A program made the position numbers and the translations under genes. DNA of 64,000 bases from Rhodococcus_F sp040656415 (GTDB lineage: Bacteria; Actinomycetota; Actinomycetes; Mycobacteriales; Mycobacteriaceae), in assembly GCF_040656415.1 (NCBI RefSeq), contig NZ_JBFAMC010000006.1, forward strand, positions 105,031-169,030, read 5' to 3'. Shown piece by piece: positions 7,268-16,715 of the stretch; position 1 is the first letter of the stretch; each line of letters starts with the position of its first letter. A model generated the notes under the pieces. The model saw only the letters and a list, made by a program, of their open reading frames with translations, was not told the DNA's origin and did no database searches.

Positions 7268-8794
7268 TCAGTGCCCCGTGCTTGCCATCTCTTGTTTCCG
7301 AGATCCGCTGAACATCATGGCGTCGTCCACCACTTTTCCGTGACGGAGCGTCACGAGATCGCGGAAGTAGTTCATCGGCACCTGCCACGGCGCTTTCGAA
7401 CCCTGCTTGGGGAAAGACTCCACCGAACGCAATACGTAACCCGCAGCGAAGTCGAGGAACGGCGCCTCTTCGACAGAGGGGTCTCGTTCGGGGACGCATA
7501 CCGTGTAGTCGTTTTGGTCCATGTGCGCGAGTAGTCGGCAGACATACTCACACACCAGATCAGCCTTGAGTGTCCAGGACGCATTGGTGTACCCGACGAC
7601 GAAGGAGAAGTTGGGCACACCGCTGAGCATCATGCCCTTGTAGGCCATGGTCTCGGTGAGGTCGATGTCGCGGCCGTCGACGGCGAGCGTCATCCCTCCA
7701 AATGCAATCAGGTTCAATCCCGTTGCGGTGACGACGATATCGGCCTCGAGTTCCTCGCCTGACTTCAACGCTATGCCGTTGTCGGTGAAGGTGTCGATAT
7801 GATCTGTCACGATCGACACCTTGCCGTCGTTGATCGACTCGAACAGGTCACCGTCGGGTACCAGGCAGAGCCGCTGGTCCCACGGGTTGTAGTTGGGTGT
7901 GAGGTGGGTGTCGATGTCGTACCCTTTTGGCAGCAAACCCTTCTGAAGTTGTCGGATTCGACCCTTCATGAGATTCGGATACCGCTGGGACAGTTGATAA
8001 ATCGCGGTTTCAATCGTCGCGTTCTTGAGCCGTATCAACGAGTATGCGGGCCGTGCGGGCAAGAGGCGCCGGAGGCCGTTGGCCACCTTGTCGACGCGAG
8101 GCATCGGGAGGATGTACGTGGGCGAACGCTGAAGCATGGTCACGTGGGCCGCGTCGGTGGCCATGGACGGCGCGAGGGTGACCGCAGTGGCACCGCTGCC
8201 GATGACGACGACGCGCTTTCCGGCGTAGTCGAGGTCGTCCGGCCAATGCTGGGGATGGACGACCTGCCCCTCGAAGCGGTCGATTCCAGGGAATTCCGGT
8301 GTGTAGCCCTCGTCGTAGCGGTAGTAGCCGCTGCAGGACATGATGAAGTCGGCGGTGAACCGAACCATCTCACCGGTGTCGCCGCGCTCGACATCGACCG
8401 TCCACTGCGAGTCCGGGGTGGACCACTCGGCGCGGACCACGTGGTGCCGGAAGCGGATGTTGCGGTCGATACCGTGCTCGGTGGCCGCCTCCTTCAGGTA
8501 CTCGAGGACGGAGGATCCATCGACAATCGACTGGTCCTTCTCCCACGGCTTGGAGCGATAGCCCAGCGTGAACATATCGGAGTCGGAGCGAATTCCCGGG
8601 TAGCGGAACAGGTCCCACGTGCCGCCCATCGACTCGCGGCTCTCCAGAATGGCGAATGTCCTGTCAGGGAAGCTGTCCTTGAGGTGACGCGCGGCGCCGA
8701 TTCCCGACAACCCGGCACCAATGATCAGTACATCGAGATGTTCGACGGGGGTCTTCGCGTCGTGGATGTCGGGTGTGGTGCTGGCGTGTGCCAT
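7268..8794 (-). CDS. type I Baeyer-Villiger monooxygenase, EthA/MymA-like
   Basis: A 508-residue FAD- and NADPH-dependent monooxygenase. The FAD-binding motif GAGLSG is near residues 26-31 and the NADPH-binding motif GSGATA at 199-204. Between them FEGQVVHPQHWP (174-185) matches the BVMO fingerprint FxGxxxHxxxWP exactly, which separates this enzyme from ordinary flavin monooxygenases. BVMOs insert oxygen next to a ketone to give an ester or lactone, and EthA-type members also oxidise sulfides and thioamides. It lies 33 bases downstream of an SDR gene on the same strand. The SDR could make the ketone that this enzyme oxidises. The mycobacterial mymA locus likewise pairs a BVMO with an SDR. Substrate unknown. 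Confidence 0.88.
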   Translation of the reverse strand: MAHASTTPDIHDAKTPVEHLDVLIIGAGLSGIGAARHLKDSFPDRTFAILESRESMGGTWDLFRYPGIRSDSDMFTLGYRSKPWEKDQSIVDGSSVLEYLKEAATEHGIDRNIRFRHHVVRAEWSTPDSQWTVDVERGDTGEMVRFTADFIMSCSGYYRYDEGYTPEFPGIDRFEGQVVHPQHWPDDLDYAGKRVVVIGSGATAVTLAPSMATDAAHVTMLQRSPTYILPMPRVDKVANGLRRLLPARPAYSLIRLKNATIETAIYQLSQRYPNLMKGRIRQLQKGLLPKGYDIDTHLTPNYNPWDQRLCLVPDGDLFESINDGKVSIVTDHIDTFTDNGIALKSGEELEADIVVTATGLNLIAFGGMTLAVDGRDIDLTETMAYKGMMLSGVPNFSFVVGYTNASWTLKADLVCEYVCRLLAHMDQNDYTVCVPERDPSVEEAPFLDFAAGYVLRSVESFPKQGSKAPWQVPMNYFRDLVTLRHGKVVDDAMMFSGSRKQEMASTGH

Positions 8795-8827
8795 GAAGGT
8801 CCTTTCGCTTGGGTTGGGAAGGGGCGC

Positions 8828-9721
8828 TTATTTGGGGTCTACGGCGACGTCGCCGAGGGCGACATTGCGCGCACTTGTGGACCGGCCGAGCTTCGCGACT
8901 TCCTCGTCTATCTTGGGCAGGATCCGCGGGATGTGGGGGAGAACGCGGCGATCACCGATGCGCGAGGTGATCACCGACTTCAGCCACCCCATCACCCCGA
9001 CCCAACCTGGGACGTAGACCCGGCGCTTGCGCCCGGCCAGTCCGTCCACGAACGCGTCGACGCAGGTGTCGACCGATGTGGTCTTGCCCAGCGGTCCAGG
9101 AAGGACTGCGAGGAACTCGTTGAACGCGGCGAGGTCCTTCTTCGTGTCCTGAACCAGCGGTGTGTCGATCCACGACATGTGTGCCGAACCGACGGCGACG
9201 CCCCGGTGGGCGACTTCGATACGCAGGGTGTTGGCGAAATGCTCGACGCCGGCCTTGCTCGCGTTGTAGGACGCGAGGCCTGCGGCGGGGGTGTACGCGG
9301 CGAGGGACGAGACGATAAGGATGTAGCCCTTGCGCTCGATCACAGACGGTAGCGCTGCTCGGACCGTGTGGAAGGCGCCGATGATGTTGACGTCAATGAC
9401 CCGTTTGAAGGTTGAGGGATCGACCTGCATCACCGAGCCGTAGCTGGCGATACCGGCATTCGCGAGAACGAGGTCGATGCCGCCGAACTTGGCGACGCCC
9501 GCGTCGACGGCCTGCTGCATGGCGGCGAGATCGCACACGTCGGCGGCGGTGGCCAGGGCGACGTCGTCACCGAGTTCGGTGGCGAGAGCCTGCAGTGGTT
9601 CCGCGTCGAGATCGATGAGAACCAGCTTGACGCCCTTACGGGCGAGGGCACGGGCGGTCTCGGCACCGATGCCCCGCGCGGCGCCGGTAACGAGCGCGAC
9701 TTTGTTCCTGAGCGTGGGCAT
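8828..9721 (-). CDS. short-chain dehydrogenase/reductase (SadH-like)
   Basis: A classical SDR of 297 residues from the ATG at 9721, which has GGAGGGG five bases upstream. TGAARGIG (residues 12-19) binds NAD(P), NAG follows strand 4, and the catalytic Ser and YNASK motif are present. The extra 50 residues at the C-terminus, rich in basic residues (GRKRRVYVPGWVGVMGWL), are typical of the lipid- and sterol-active SDRs of mycolata. First gene of an operon with the BVMO, and divergent from a TetR gene that probably controls both. Likely converts an alcohol to the ketone substrate of the BVMO (inference). Confidence 0.82.
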   Translation of the reverse strand: MPTLRNKVALVTGAARGIGAETARALARKGVKLVLIDLDAEPLQALATELGDDVALATAADVCDLAAMQQAVDAGVAKFGGIDLVLANAGIASYGSVMQVDPSTFKRVIDVNIIGAFHTVRAALPSVIERKGYILIVSSLAAYTPAAGLASYNASKAGVEHFANTLRIEVAHRGVAVGSAHMSWIDTPLVQDTKKDLAAFNEFLAVLPGPLGKTTSVDTCVDAFVDGLAGRKRRVYVPGWVGVMGWLKSVITSRIGDRRVLPHIPRILPKIDEEVAKLGRSTSARNVALGDVAVDPK

Positions 9722-9743
9722 AGTCCCCTCCTGGGGTGTGATC

Positions 9744-9761
9744 TGGCACGGTTCGGTGTCA
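9744..9761. promoter_or_regulatory. candidate TetR operator between SDR and TetR genes
   Basis: TGGCACGGTTCGGTGTCA has TGGCAC and GTGTCA arms that pair with one mismatch across a 6-base spacer. A second partial copy (ACACGGTGTCA) lies about 30 bases further right. Both sit in the 77-base gap between divergent SDR and TetR starts, where autoregulation would be expected. Confidence 0.4.
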
Positions 9762-9798
9762 GTTTGCATCTGGAACCACACGGTGTCAAGATTGTCGG

Positions 9799-10449
9799 GT
9801 GAATTGTTGGGTGAATTCGACCGGGCAGGACGCGACGGGTCGCACCTACCGCGGCGCCGGGCCCCAACAGCGTCGGGAAGAGCGCCGTGCTCGCCTGGTC
9901 GACGCTGCGGTCGAGGTGTTCGGCACGAGCGGATACCGCAGCGCGACCGTCGACAAGATCTGCGCGGCAGCCGGCCTGACCAAGCGCTACTTCTACGAGT
10001 CGTTCGACGGTAGCGAGGCATTGCTCTTGGCGGCCTACGCCAGCGTTACCGACCGGCTCCGAGAGAGCATCCTTCGCGGCGCCGACGGCGGCGTGGATCT
10101 GGACGAGAAGATTCGCGGGGCCCTCGCATCATTCTTCGAGACGGTCGCCGACGACCCGCGGATCTCCCGGATCGCGTTCCAGGAGGTCCTCGGCGTTGGT
10201 CCCGAAGTGGACGACGCATATAGGTCGTGCACGGGGTCCTTCGTCGACGCCGTCCTCATCGTCATCGACCCCGAGATCGACCGCACCGCCGTGTCCGATT
10301 TGCACCTACGCACCCTCGCGACGGGGCTGGTGGGCGCCGTTCTGCTGATCGCACAGCAGTGGGTGTTGTCGGACAACCATCAACCCATCGAGTCCGTTAT
10401 CGCCGGCGCGCACACCATCGTCATGGCTGTCCTCAGCGAGTTGGTCTGA
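9799..10449 (+). CDS. TetR-family transcriptional regulator
   Basis: A 216-residue protein. The N-terminal DNA-binding domain runs from RREERRARLVDAAVEVFGTSGYRSA to CAAAGLTKRYFYESF, the usual TetR helix-turn-helix with the TKRYFYESFDG ending. The rest is a helical ligand-binding domain with no recognisable specificity. The GTG at 9799 is the first in-frame start; another GTG at 9811 is equally possible. It is divergent from the SDR-BVMO operon, which it most likely represses. Confidence 0.82.
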   Translation: MNCWVNSTGQDATGRTYRGAGPQQRREERRARLVDAAVEVFGTSGYRSATVDKICAAAGLTKRYFYESFDGSEALLLAAYASVTDRLRESILRGADGGVDLDEKIRGALASFFETVADDPRISRIAFQEVLGVGPEVDDAYRSCTGSFVDAVLIVIDPEIDRTAVSDLHLRTLATGLVGAVLLIAQQWVLSDNHQPIESVIAGAHTIVMAVLSELV

Positions 10450-10511
10450 CCTCTGTGCGGGTCCCATCTGTCGTTTCTTCGCCTGACCGCCTTGCTCGAT
10501 GCGGCATTCGT

Positions 10512-11624
10512 TCAGTCTGAGTGCACCGGTGCGACATCGGGCGCCTTGGGTGGTGGAGGCATGAAGCGGAGATAGGCGCGTGCGCCCAACGGGGCGGCAA
10601 ACAACATGATCACTATGCGTATTACCTGCACCGCAGCGATGAACGTGACGTTTGCTCCGCTCTCGGTGGAAACGGCCAGAACTGCGGACAGGCCCCCGGG
10701 GGTGGTGGCCAGGTACCCCTCGAGCAGGCTGATGCCGGTCGCATGCGCGAGCAGTATCCCAAGGCAGGCGCATGCGACTACGACGCCGAGGATGAGCAGT
10801 ATGGCAACTGGGAGCACCCGGAAGATCGTCCGCACACTCGCCGGAGTGAAGGCAAGCCCGGCCTGCCACCCGATCACTGCGAAGGCCAGCAGGAGAAGCA
10901 ACTGTGGAACGGCGACAGTTTCGACCCATCCTGTGAGTTCGACAGCCCCGGCGACAGTCAGTGGGCCCAGCATGGCCGGAGCAGGCAGTCGCACGACGCG
11001 GGCTGACCAGATTCCGACGACAATGCATCCGACGACCAGCGCGACCCCGATATACCACGGCGCACCTGCGGATTCGGAGTAGTTCCTGGACGGCGGGTTC
11101 GCGTTCCCGGCATCGAAGAGCAGGGTTGCTGCCAGTGGCATCATCATGATGATCAGGGCGACCCGGATGTACTGAATCACGGCAACGGTACGTATGTCGC
11201 CACCGAGTTCCTTCGTCATCGCAACCAGCCCTTGGGCGCCACCGGCGACCATCGACAGCGCACCCGTGAGTGGATCGACGCTGCGGTGCAGGCCGAGCAG
11301 CACACCTGCGACAATGCTGATGACAAGTGTTGCGACGCAGACACTCACGGCTGCGATCCAGTTGGATCCCAATGCCGCCAGAGTGTGTTTGTCGAGCATG
11401 AATCCCACGCTGACGCCGACAACGCCTTGCGCCGCCATTTCCACTGCGGGTGGCACCCGGGCGGGCCCAGTTCCGCTCAGGGTGCAAATAGCGGCCACGA
11501 CCAGCGCCGCGAACACTGCCGCAGCAGCGAGTCCGAATGCGCTGAGAGCGCCCCATGCGAGCGCTGTCCCCGCGATCAATGTCAACCACCGCTGCGCGAA
11601 TCGCGGGCTACGACCCCATCTCAT
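10512..11624 (-). CDS. AbrB-family membrane protein (PF05145-type)
   Basis: A 370-residue integral membrane protein with about ten hydrophobic helices in two similar halves. Each half carries a Gly-rich loop (SMVAGGAQGLVAMTKELGGD in the first, ATTPGGLSAVLAVSTESGAN in the second), which is the hallmark of the AbrB duplication family once misnamed ammonia monooxygenase. Members are poorly characterised putative transporters or regulators. I start at the ATG at 11624 because the residues before it are not hydrophobic or conserved in style; an ATG at 11669 is also open. It converges with the TetR gene, and no partner gene is adjacent. Confidence 0.75.
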   Translation of the reverse strand: MRWGRSPRFAQRWLTLIAGTALAWGALSAFGLAAAAVFAALVVAAICTLSGTGPARVPPAVEMAAQGVVGVSVGFMLDKHTLAALGSNWIAAVSVCVATLVISIVAGVLLGLHRSVDPLTGALSMVAGGAQGLVAMTKELGGDIRTVAVIQYIRVALIIMMMPLAATLLFDAGNANPPSRNYSESAGAPWYIGVALVVGCIVVGIWSARVVRLPAPAMLGPLTVAGAVELTGWVETVAVPQLLLLLAFAVIGWQAGLAFTPASVRTIFRVLPVAILLILGVVVACACLGILLAHATGISLLEGYLATTPGGLSAVLAVSTESGANVTFIAAVQVIRIVIMLFAAPLGARAYLRFMPPPPKAPDVAPVHSD

Positions 11625-11992
11625 GATAGATAAGCTTAGGCTTGGTAAATAGTCAAAGACAGACGGCATTTGCGAAGATTGACTCCAAGTTCGCGGACTG
11701 CCTAGGCTCTGGTGAAAGCTGCTGCACGTCAGGGAGTTAGAGACTCGGACCGACGGACATTGAGATGTGCTGAGAGCTGAGGGGCACGACTATTGAACTT
11801 GCCTTTACAGTCAGGTGACACCGTAGGCGGTATGCAGCCTCACGGCCGCGGTCGGCAATCTCCGTGCCAGGCCGGCTCGAGTAATGCAACACTGGTCTTG
11901 GCCCATCGAGTGATCTCGTCACGAGTTCGTTCGGTGGGTGCTCACAAACGTCATGGCATTCGGATGTATTCGAACATACGGACGGATGGTGA
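11625..11992. other. intergenic region between divergent genes
   Basis: This region separates the AbrB-family gene (minus) from the CocE-like hydrolase (plus) and must contain both promoters. I see no convincing operator. A frame on the minus strand that overlaps the hydrolase start has shadow-like composition. Confidence 0.35.
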
Positions 11993-13813
11993 GTGGACGT
12001 GAACAGTAGAACAGTTGGATCAGTGCTGGTGGCCGTGATGACGGCTACGACGGTATTGCTGACGCCGACTACGGTGGCAGCCCCGGCGACGGCAGATCCT
12101 GTCGGCTTCTCGAAGGACACGCTTCACTTCCAGGTCTCCGTCGGACCGAGCAGTGACGAATCATGTGACATCGTCGGTGACGTATACAAGCCGGACTCGG
12201 CGTCCGCGGAAAGTCGGGTTCCCGCCGTGCTCACTACCAACGGCTTCGGCGGTTCCAAGGACGATCAGGCTGGGATTGCTTCGTTCTTCGCGTCCCGCGG
12301 ATATGCGGTGCTTGCATATTCGGGACTCGGATTCGGTGGTTCTGGCTGCAAGATTTACCTGGACAACCCCGAATATGACGGCCGGGCAGCAAGTGAACTG
12401 GTCAGTTTTCTCGGCGGAAAGGATGGCATAGCGTTCGGAGACCCCGGGCACACGCTTCCGGTTCCGGGCCTCGACTACGTCGTGCAAGATGAGACCGCGT
12501 ACAACGGCACGGCGCAGGACCACAATCCGCGGGTCGGCATGATCGGCGGATCGTATGGTGGGTCGGTACAGTTCGCCGCGGCGGCAGTCGACCCGAGGAT
12601 CGACACGATTATCCCGATGATTACCTGGAATGACCTCAGCTACTCGTTCGCTCCCAACGGCATCGGCCAGACGTCAGGAGTCAGCACATCCGTCCCGGGC
12701 GCGTCGAAAGTGCTGTATGCGGTCGGATTTGGGGCGTCTGGCATCACCGACCCAGGGGTCGAGGGGTATGTGCAGGACCCGTCACGGGCTTCGGGCTGCC
12801 CCAACTTCGCCGACGCCGTCTGTCCTGCGCTGGATCAGGCTGTGGTGCAAGGCTATCCCGACGCGGAGTCCGTTGACTTCCTGCGTCAGTCGTCCGTGGT
12901 GTCTTACTCGGACCGGGTGAGGATTCCGGTTCTCCTGATGCAGGGTCAGGAAGATACTCTGTTCGATCTCAACGAGTCCCGGGCGACGTTCGATGCACTC
13001 AGGGCGCAGGGCAACGAGGTCAAGATGATCTGGCACAGCTGGGGACATTCCGATGAAACGCCAGCCGAAGGCGAGCTCAACCTGGACGATCCCGACCCCA
13101 CGACCCAATACGAAGCTGCCCGGATAGTCGACTGGTTCGACCACTATCTGAAGGACACCGGAGTCGACACCGGTCCTGTTTTCAGCTATTTCCGTGACTG
13201 GGTCGACTACTCCGGCATTGCCACGCCCGCGTATGCCAACTCATCTGATATCGATGTGGGGAAGGATTATTCGCTTTATCTTTCCGGTGACGGCTCGTTG
13301 ACCCGTCACAGCGGCGGCATCGTTCCCGGCGCGCAAACGTTGAGCACGCTTGCGGGCGGACTTCCCACCGAATCGGAAGCTCCCAATATACGGCCAGGCT
13401 TGCAGGTTCCGCAGGGCATGGTTCCGGACACCCGGGCGCAGTGGTCGTCCGAGTCCCTCACAGATCCGCTCTACGTCGTCGGGGCGCCGACGCTCAACCT
13501 CCGCGTCACGGCGACGCCCGCGGTCACTGGCGTCGAGGACGCGGTAGTGGTGTTTGCCAAGCTGTACGACGTTGCCCCCGACGGCAGCGAGAACTTGATC
13601 AACGGTTTGGTCGCTCCGCTCCGGATCACGGAACCCGGTGAGCCGATGCGGGTCACGATGCCGGCTATCGTCCATCGATTCGCCGAGGGACACCAGGTCC
13701 GCCTGGTGGTGGCAGGCGGGGATCCGAGCTTCCGCGGGGGTCTGGTCGCTCACCAGGTCACGATCTCGAGCGATCCCGGTCAGGAGTTGGTGTTACCGGT
13801 CACGGGCGGCTGA
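11993..13813 (+). CDS. secreted CocE/NonD-type alpha/beta hydrolase (X-Pro dipeptidyl-peptidase family)
   Basis: A 606-residue exported hydrolase. A signal peptide (VLVAVMTATTVLLTPTTVAAPATA) is followed by an alpha/beta-hydrolase domain with the nucleophile elbow GGSYGGS (Ser187). Further on, MQGQEDTLFDLNES gives the acid residue and WHSWGHSDE the histidine. The last 180 residues form the beta-rich jelly-roll domain of the X-Pro dipeptidyl-peptidase/cocaine esterase family (SLTDPLYVVGAPTLNLRV is typical). The start is either GTG 11993 or GTG 11999. Family members hydrolyse esters, amides or N-terminal X-Pro dipeptides; which one applies here is not determinable. Its 3' end overlaps the convergent PaaI-like gene by 21 bases. 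Confidence 0.83.
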   Translation: MDVNSRTVGSVLVAVMTATTVLLTPTTVAAPATADPVGFSKDTLHFQVSVGPSSDESCDIVGDVYKPDSASAESRVPAVLTTNGFGGSKDDQAGIASFFASRGYAVLAYSGLGFGGSGCKIYLDNPEYDGRAASELVSFLGGKDGIAFGDPGHTLPVPGLDYVVQDETAYNGTAQDHNPRVGMIGGSYGGSVQFAAAAVDPRIDTIIPMITWNDLSYSFAPNGIGQTSGVSTSVPGASKVLYAVGFGASGITDPGVEGYVQDPSRASGCPNFADAVCPALDQAVVQGYPDAESVDFLRQSSVVSYSDRVRIPVLLMQGQEDTLFDLNESRATFDALRAQGNEVKMIWHSWGHSDETPAEGELNLDDPDPTTQYEAARIVDWFDHYLKDTGVDTGPVFSYFRDWVDYSGIATPAYANSSDIDVGKDYSLYLSGDGSLTRHSGGIVPGAQTLSTLAGGLPTESEAPNIRPGLQVPQGMVPDTRAQWSSESLTDPLYVVGAPTLNLRVTATPAVTGVEDAVVVFAKLYDVAPDGSENLINGLVAPLRITEPGEPMRVTMPAIVHRFAEGHQVRLVVAGGDPSFRGGLVAHQVTISSDPGQELVLPVTGG

Positions 13814-14245
13814 CTCCATCGAAATCCCCCTCGGTGGAGTAGAGGCGATGGTCCTGCTGTCGCCGCGGAATTCGGCGACGGTCTCGATGCCGTGGCGCAC
13901 GGTGACGTCGTAGATACCGTTGCGCCCGAAGCGAGCCCGCTCGGTAGCCTCGGCGACGAGGATATCCCCGAGTCGGCTCGGGGCCAGGAACCGGATGTCG
14001 GCGCGGGCTGCCACGGCCGGCGTGTCGTATCCGTTGCACGCCATGGCGAATGTGGTGTCGGCCAGGGTGAACACGAAACCGCCGTGCGTGATGCCGTGGC
14101 CGTTCACCATGGTCGGTCCAACGACCATGGACGCGACCACGCGCCCGGGGGACAGTTCGTTGATCTCGATTCCAAGAGTTCGTGACGCGATGTCGGCCTC
14201 GAACATCTCCCGTGCGATCCCGCACTCGGTCGCGTCGGCGGACAT
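13793..14245 (-). CDS. paaI: PaaI-like hotdog thioesterase
   Basis: A 150-residue hotdog-fold thioesterase. The signature GHGITHGGFVFTLADTTFAMA, with HGG then a conserved Asp, is that of PaaI-type hydroxyphenylacetyl-CoA thioesterases. PaaI releases CoA from dead-end ring-hydroxylated phenylacetyl-CoA products and so protects the CoA pool. The ATG at 14245 has AGGAG that overlaps the stop codon of the EthD-like gene, so this is the third gene of a paaZ-ethD-paaI operon. Confidence 0.85.
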   Translation of the reverse strand: MSADATECGIAREMFEADIASRTLGIEINELSPGRVVASMVVGPTMVNGHGITHGGFVFTLADTTFAMACNGYDTPAVAARADIRFLAPSRLGDILVAEATERARFGRNGIYDVTVRHGIETVAEFRGDSRTIASTPPRGISMESAARDR

Positions 14246-14252
14246 GATTCTC

Positions 14253-14570
14253 CTACTGGTTGTAGACGGATTCTTCGTCCTGGACGTACATGGTCACGCC
14301 GCCCGTGGCGAAGTTCGGGACATCTGCCCTGGCCTGTTTCATTTCGTCCGACGCAAGTGCGGACTGCATGGTCGCGGAATCGGGAAAGTGGAGGGACGCG
14401 ATCGCGTAGTACGGAGGTTCGCTTCCATCGAGTGTGCTGCATTTGCCCCAGGTGTAGTCCGAAAGCCCGGGCGTCTTCCTGGCGATCGGAATGTGGATGT
14501 CACGATAGTGGGCATCGAACTTGTCCGGGTCCTCGGGACGTCCGTAGCAGACGACGATCTTGACGCTCAT
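14253..14570 (-). CDS. EthD-family protein
   Basis: A 105-residue ferredoxin-like alpha/beta barrel protein. It starts MSVKIVVCYGRPEDPDKFDAHY, and the HYRDIHIPIARKTPGL segment is the EthD signature. EthD was first found as a small partner needed by the ethyl tert-butyl ether-degrading P450 system, but most members have no known reaction; some act as dimeric lyases or isomerases. The ATG overlaps the stop of paaZ (ATGA), so translation is coupled. Its place between paaZ and paaI suggests a helper role in phenylacetate breakdown, which is not part of the canonical E. coli set. Confidence 0.75.
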   Translation of the reverse strand: MSVKIVVCYGRPEDPDKFDAHYRDIHIPIARKTPGLSDYTWGKCSTLDGSEPPYYAIASLHFPDSATMQSALASDEMKQARADVPNFATGGVTMYVQDEESVYNQ

Positions 14571-16606
14571 GCTTTGTCTCCTTTGGCGACGAGTGTGAGC
14601 ACATCGTATGTCGCGACGGGATCGCCGTTTTGGTTGATCACCAACGCATCCCAACGCACCTCGCCGTAGTCGGCGCTGCTGCGCGGAGTGATGAGCTTGG
14701 CGGTCAGGGTGACGGTGAGGCTGTCGTCGGCCTTGACCGGGGTGAGGAACCGCAGATTGTCGACGCCGAAGTTGGCAAGGACCGGACCCGGATTCGGCTC
14801 GACGAACAGTCCGGCGGCGAGAGAGACCACCAGGTATCCGTGGGCGACGATGCCGCCGAAGAGAGGGTTCGCTGCTGCGGCCTCGGGATCTGTGTGCGCA
14901 TAGAACGTGTCACCCGTGAACTCCGCGAAGTGGTCGATGTCGGCACGGGTGACCTGCCGGGGTCCGCCGACGATCGTGTCGCCGATCCGCAACTGTGCGA
15001 GGTTCTTCCGGAATGGGTGAATTCCGTCGTCGTTGCGTTGCGAACCGGTGACCCAGCGGTTCCCCACTGCGGTCAGGATGTCGGGGGTGGCTTGAACGGC
15101 GGTTCGCTGCATGTGGTGCAGGACGCCGCGGATGCCGCCGAGTTCCTCACCGCCACCAGCACGTCCGGGTCCACCGTGCACGAGGACGGGGAGGGGTGAG
15201 CCGTGCCCGGTGGACTCCTTCGCGTCGTCGCGGTTGAGGACGAGAACGCGACCATGGAACGGCGCGAGGCCAACGACGATGTCGCGGGCGAGGCTCGAAT
15301 CCCGAGTGACCAGCGAGGCCACCAGGCTGCCCTTGCCGCGCGCCGCGAGTTCGACCGCCTCGTCGGTGTTGCTGTACCCCATTACCGTGCTGACGGGGCC
15401 GAACGCCTCGATTTCGTGGGGCTCGGCGGCGGCATTGTCGTCGCAGCGCAGGAGGATAGGGGGAAGGAACGCGCCTACCGACTTGTCGGCTCCTACGACC
15501 TCGAAGTTCTCGGGGTCGCCGATCACGATTCTCGCCGACTTGGTCAGGTCACGAAGGGATTTGAGTACTTCGTCGCGCTGAGAAAGACTGGCGAGCGCAC
15601 CCATCGTGACACCGTCGGCGTCCGGCGCGCCGACTACGACGCGAGACAGTCGCGCCTCGGCCGCAGTGATGATGTCGTCCATCAACGTGTCCGGGACGAT
15701 GGCGCGTCGGATGGCTGTGCACTTCTGACCCGCCTTAGCTGTCATTTCGGTGACGAGTTGATCGACGAACAGGTCGAATTCCTCGCTGCCTGAAGTGACG
15801 TCCGAGCCCAGAATCGACGCATTGAGCGAATCGGCCTCGGCGTTGAAATGAACGCCTTCGTGGGTCACGTTCGGGTGGGCACGCAGCGCCGCGGCGGTGT
15901 CGGCCGATCCGGTGAACGCCACGGAATCCTGACCGCCCAGGTGGTCGAGCAGGCCCCGGGCGCTGCCCGAGAGCAACTGTATGGAGCCGTCCGGCAGCAG
16001 TCCGGACTCGATGATGCGACGGAACACGAGCTCGGTGAGGTAGGCGGTTTGGCTCGCGGGCTTGACGATCGAGGGAACACCCGCGATGAACGCCGGCGCA
16101 AGTTTCTCGAGGAAGCCCCACACCGGAAAGTTGAAGGCGTTGATCTGCACCGCGACACCACGGCGGGAGGTGTAGATGTGCTGACCGACGAACGTTCCCT
16201 TCTTCCCCAGGGATTCGATCGTGCCGTCGAGGTAGACGGTTTCGTTGGGCAGCTCGCGCCGAGCCTTGCTCGCGTAGCTGAGCAGTGTGCCGAAGCCGCC
16301 GTCGATGTCGATGCCGGAGTCGCGCTTGGTGGCGCCAGTGGCGGTGGACAGCGCATAGAACTCGTCCTTGCCTGCCATGAGCGTCAGAGCGAGCGCTTTG
16401 AGGGCAGCTGCCCGCTCATGGAAGGTCATCTTCGCCAGCGCAGGTCCGCCCACCTCACGGGCGTAGGTGACCATTTCGCCGAGGTCCAGACCGGTCGCGG
16501 AGATTCGCGCCACCTCGGAGCCGTCGACTGCGCTCAGCAGTGGCGTTCCCTTGTCGGGCGCGGCGTACCAGCGTCCGGCGACGTAGCTTTCCAGTAGCTT
16601 GCTCAC
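14567..16606 (-). CDS. paaZ: PaaZ: oxepin-CoA hydrolase / semialdehyde dehydrogenase fusion
   Basis: The 679-residue bifunctional ring-opening enzyme of aerobic phenylacetate degradation. The N-terminal aldehyde dehydrogenase has general base Glu257 in NAEADS and nucleophile Cys296 in GQKCTAIR. The C-terminal MaoC hotdog domain starts near residue 530, with FTGDTFYAHTD and PLFGGIVAHGYLVVS. The hydratase domain opens the oxepin-CoA ring and the dehydrogenase oxidises the resulting aldehyde before it can cyclise. I start at GTG 16606, which has GGAG seven bases upstream; an in-frame GTG at 16621 lacks one. It is divergent from paaF, with two operator copies between them. Confidence 0.93.
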   Translation of the reverse strand: MSKLLESYVAGRWYAAPDKGTPLLSAVDGSEVARISATGLDLGEMVTYAREVGGPALAKMTFHERAAALKALALTLMAGKDEFYALSTATGATKRDSGIDIDGGFGTLLSYASKARRELPNETVYLDGTIESLGKKGTFVGQHIYTSRRGVAVQINAFNFPVWGFLEKLAPAFIAGVPSIVKPASQTAYLTELVFRRIIESGLLPDGSIQLLSGSARGLLDHLGGQDSVAFTGSADTAAALRAHPNVTHEGVHFNAEADSLNASILGSDVTSGSEEFDLFVDQLVTEMTAKAGQKCTAIRRAIVPDTLMDDIITAAEARLSRVVVGAPDADGVTMGALASLSQRDEVLKSLRDLTKSARIVIGDPENFEVVGADKSVGAFLPPILLRCDDNAAAEPHEIEAFGPVSTVMGYSNTDEAVELAARGKGSLVASLVTRDSSLARDIVVGLAPFHGRVLVLNRDDAKESTGHGSPLPVLVHGGPGRAGGGEELGGIRGVLHHMQRTAVQATPDILTAVGNRWVTGSQRNDDGIHPFRKNLAQLRIGDTIVGGPRQVTRADIDHFAEFTGDTFYAHTDPEAAAANPLFGGIVAHGYLVVSLAAGLFVEPNPGPVLANFGVDNLRFLTPVKADDSLTVTLTAKLITPRSSADYGEVRWDALVINQNGDPVATYDVLTLVAKGDKA

Positions 16607-16619
16607 GACAACTCCGTTC

Positions 16620-16633
16620 ACCGTACGTTCGGT
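16620..16633. promoter_or_regulatory. PaaR-type operator, copy 1 (paaZ promoter)
   Basis: ACCGTACGTTCGGT lies directly upstream of the paaZ start at 16606. The ACCG-N6-CGGT arms are the core of the 22-bp site bound by the TetR-type phenylacetate regulator PaaR in Corynebacterium glutamicum (ACTNACCGNNCGNNCGGTNAGT); this copy has the central CG as well. A promoter-overlapping repressor site is implied. Confidence 0.7.
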
Positions 16634-16715
16634 CGGTTACCAGAATCGTTGCAGTCGTTGCCGACTGTCAAGGGTGATGGGCAAGGGCGAAATTCCATCC
16701 CACTATTGCGTACCT

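Noticed and set aside
7799..9352. 517-codon open frame on the plus strand
   Set aside because: It is antisense to the BVMO and SDR genes, both of which have full family motifs. Its composition is that of a reverse shadow of GC-rich codons.
11625..11652. TTAGGCT stretch resembling a DtxR/IdeR iron box before the AbrB-family gene
   Set aside because: Only the centre matches; the right half does not, and the gene has no iron link.
11958..11985. LexA-like TTCGAA-centred near-palindrome before the CocE-like gene
   Set aside because: Only one half resembles the actinobacterial SOS box and the flanks do not pair.
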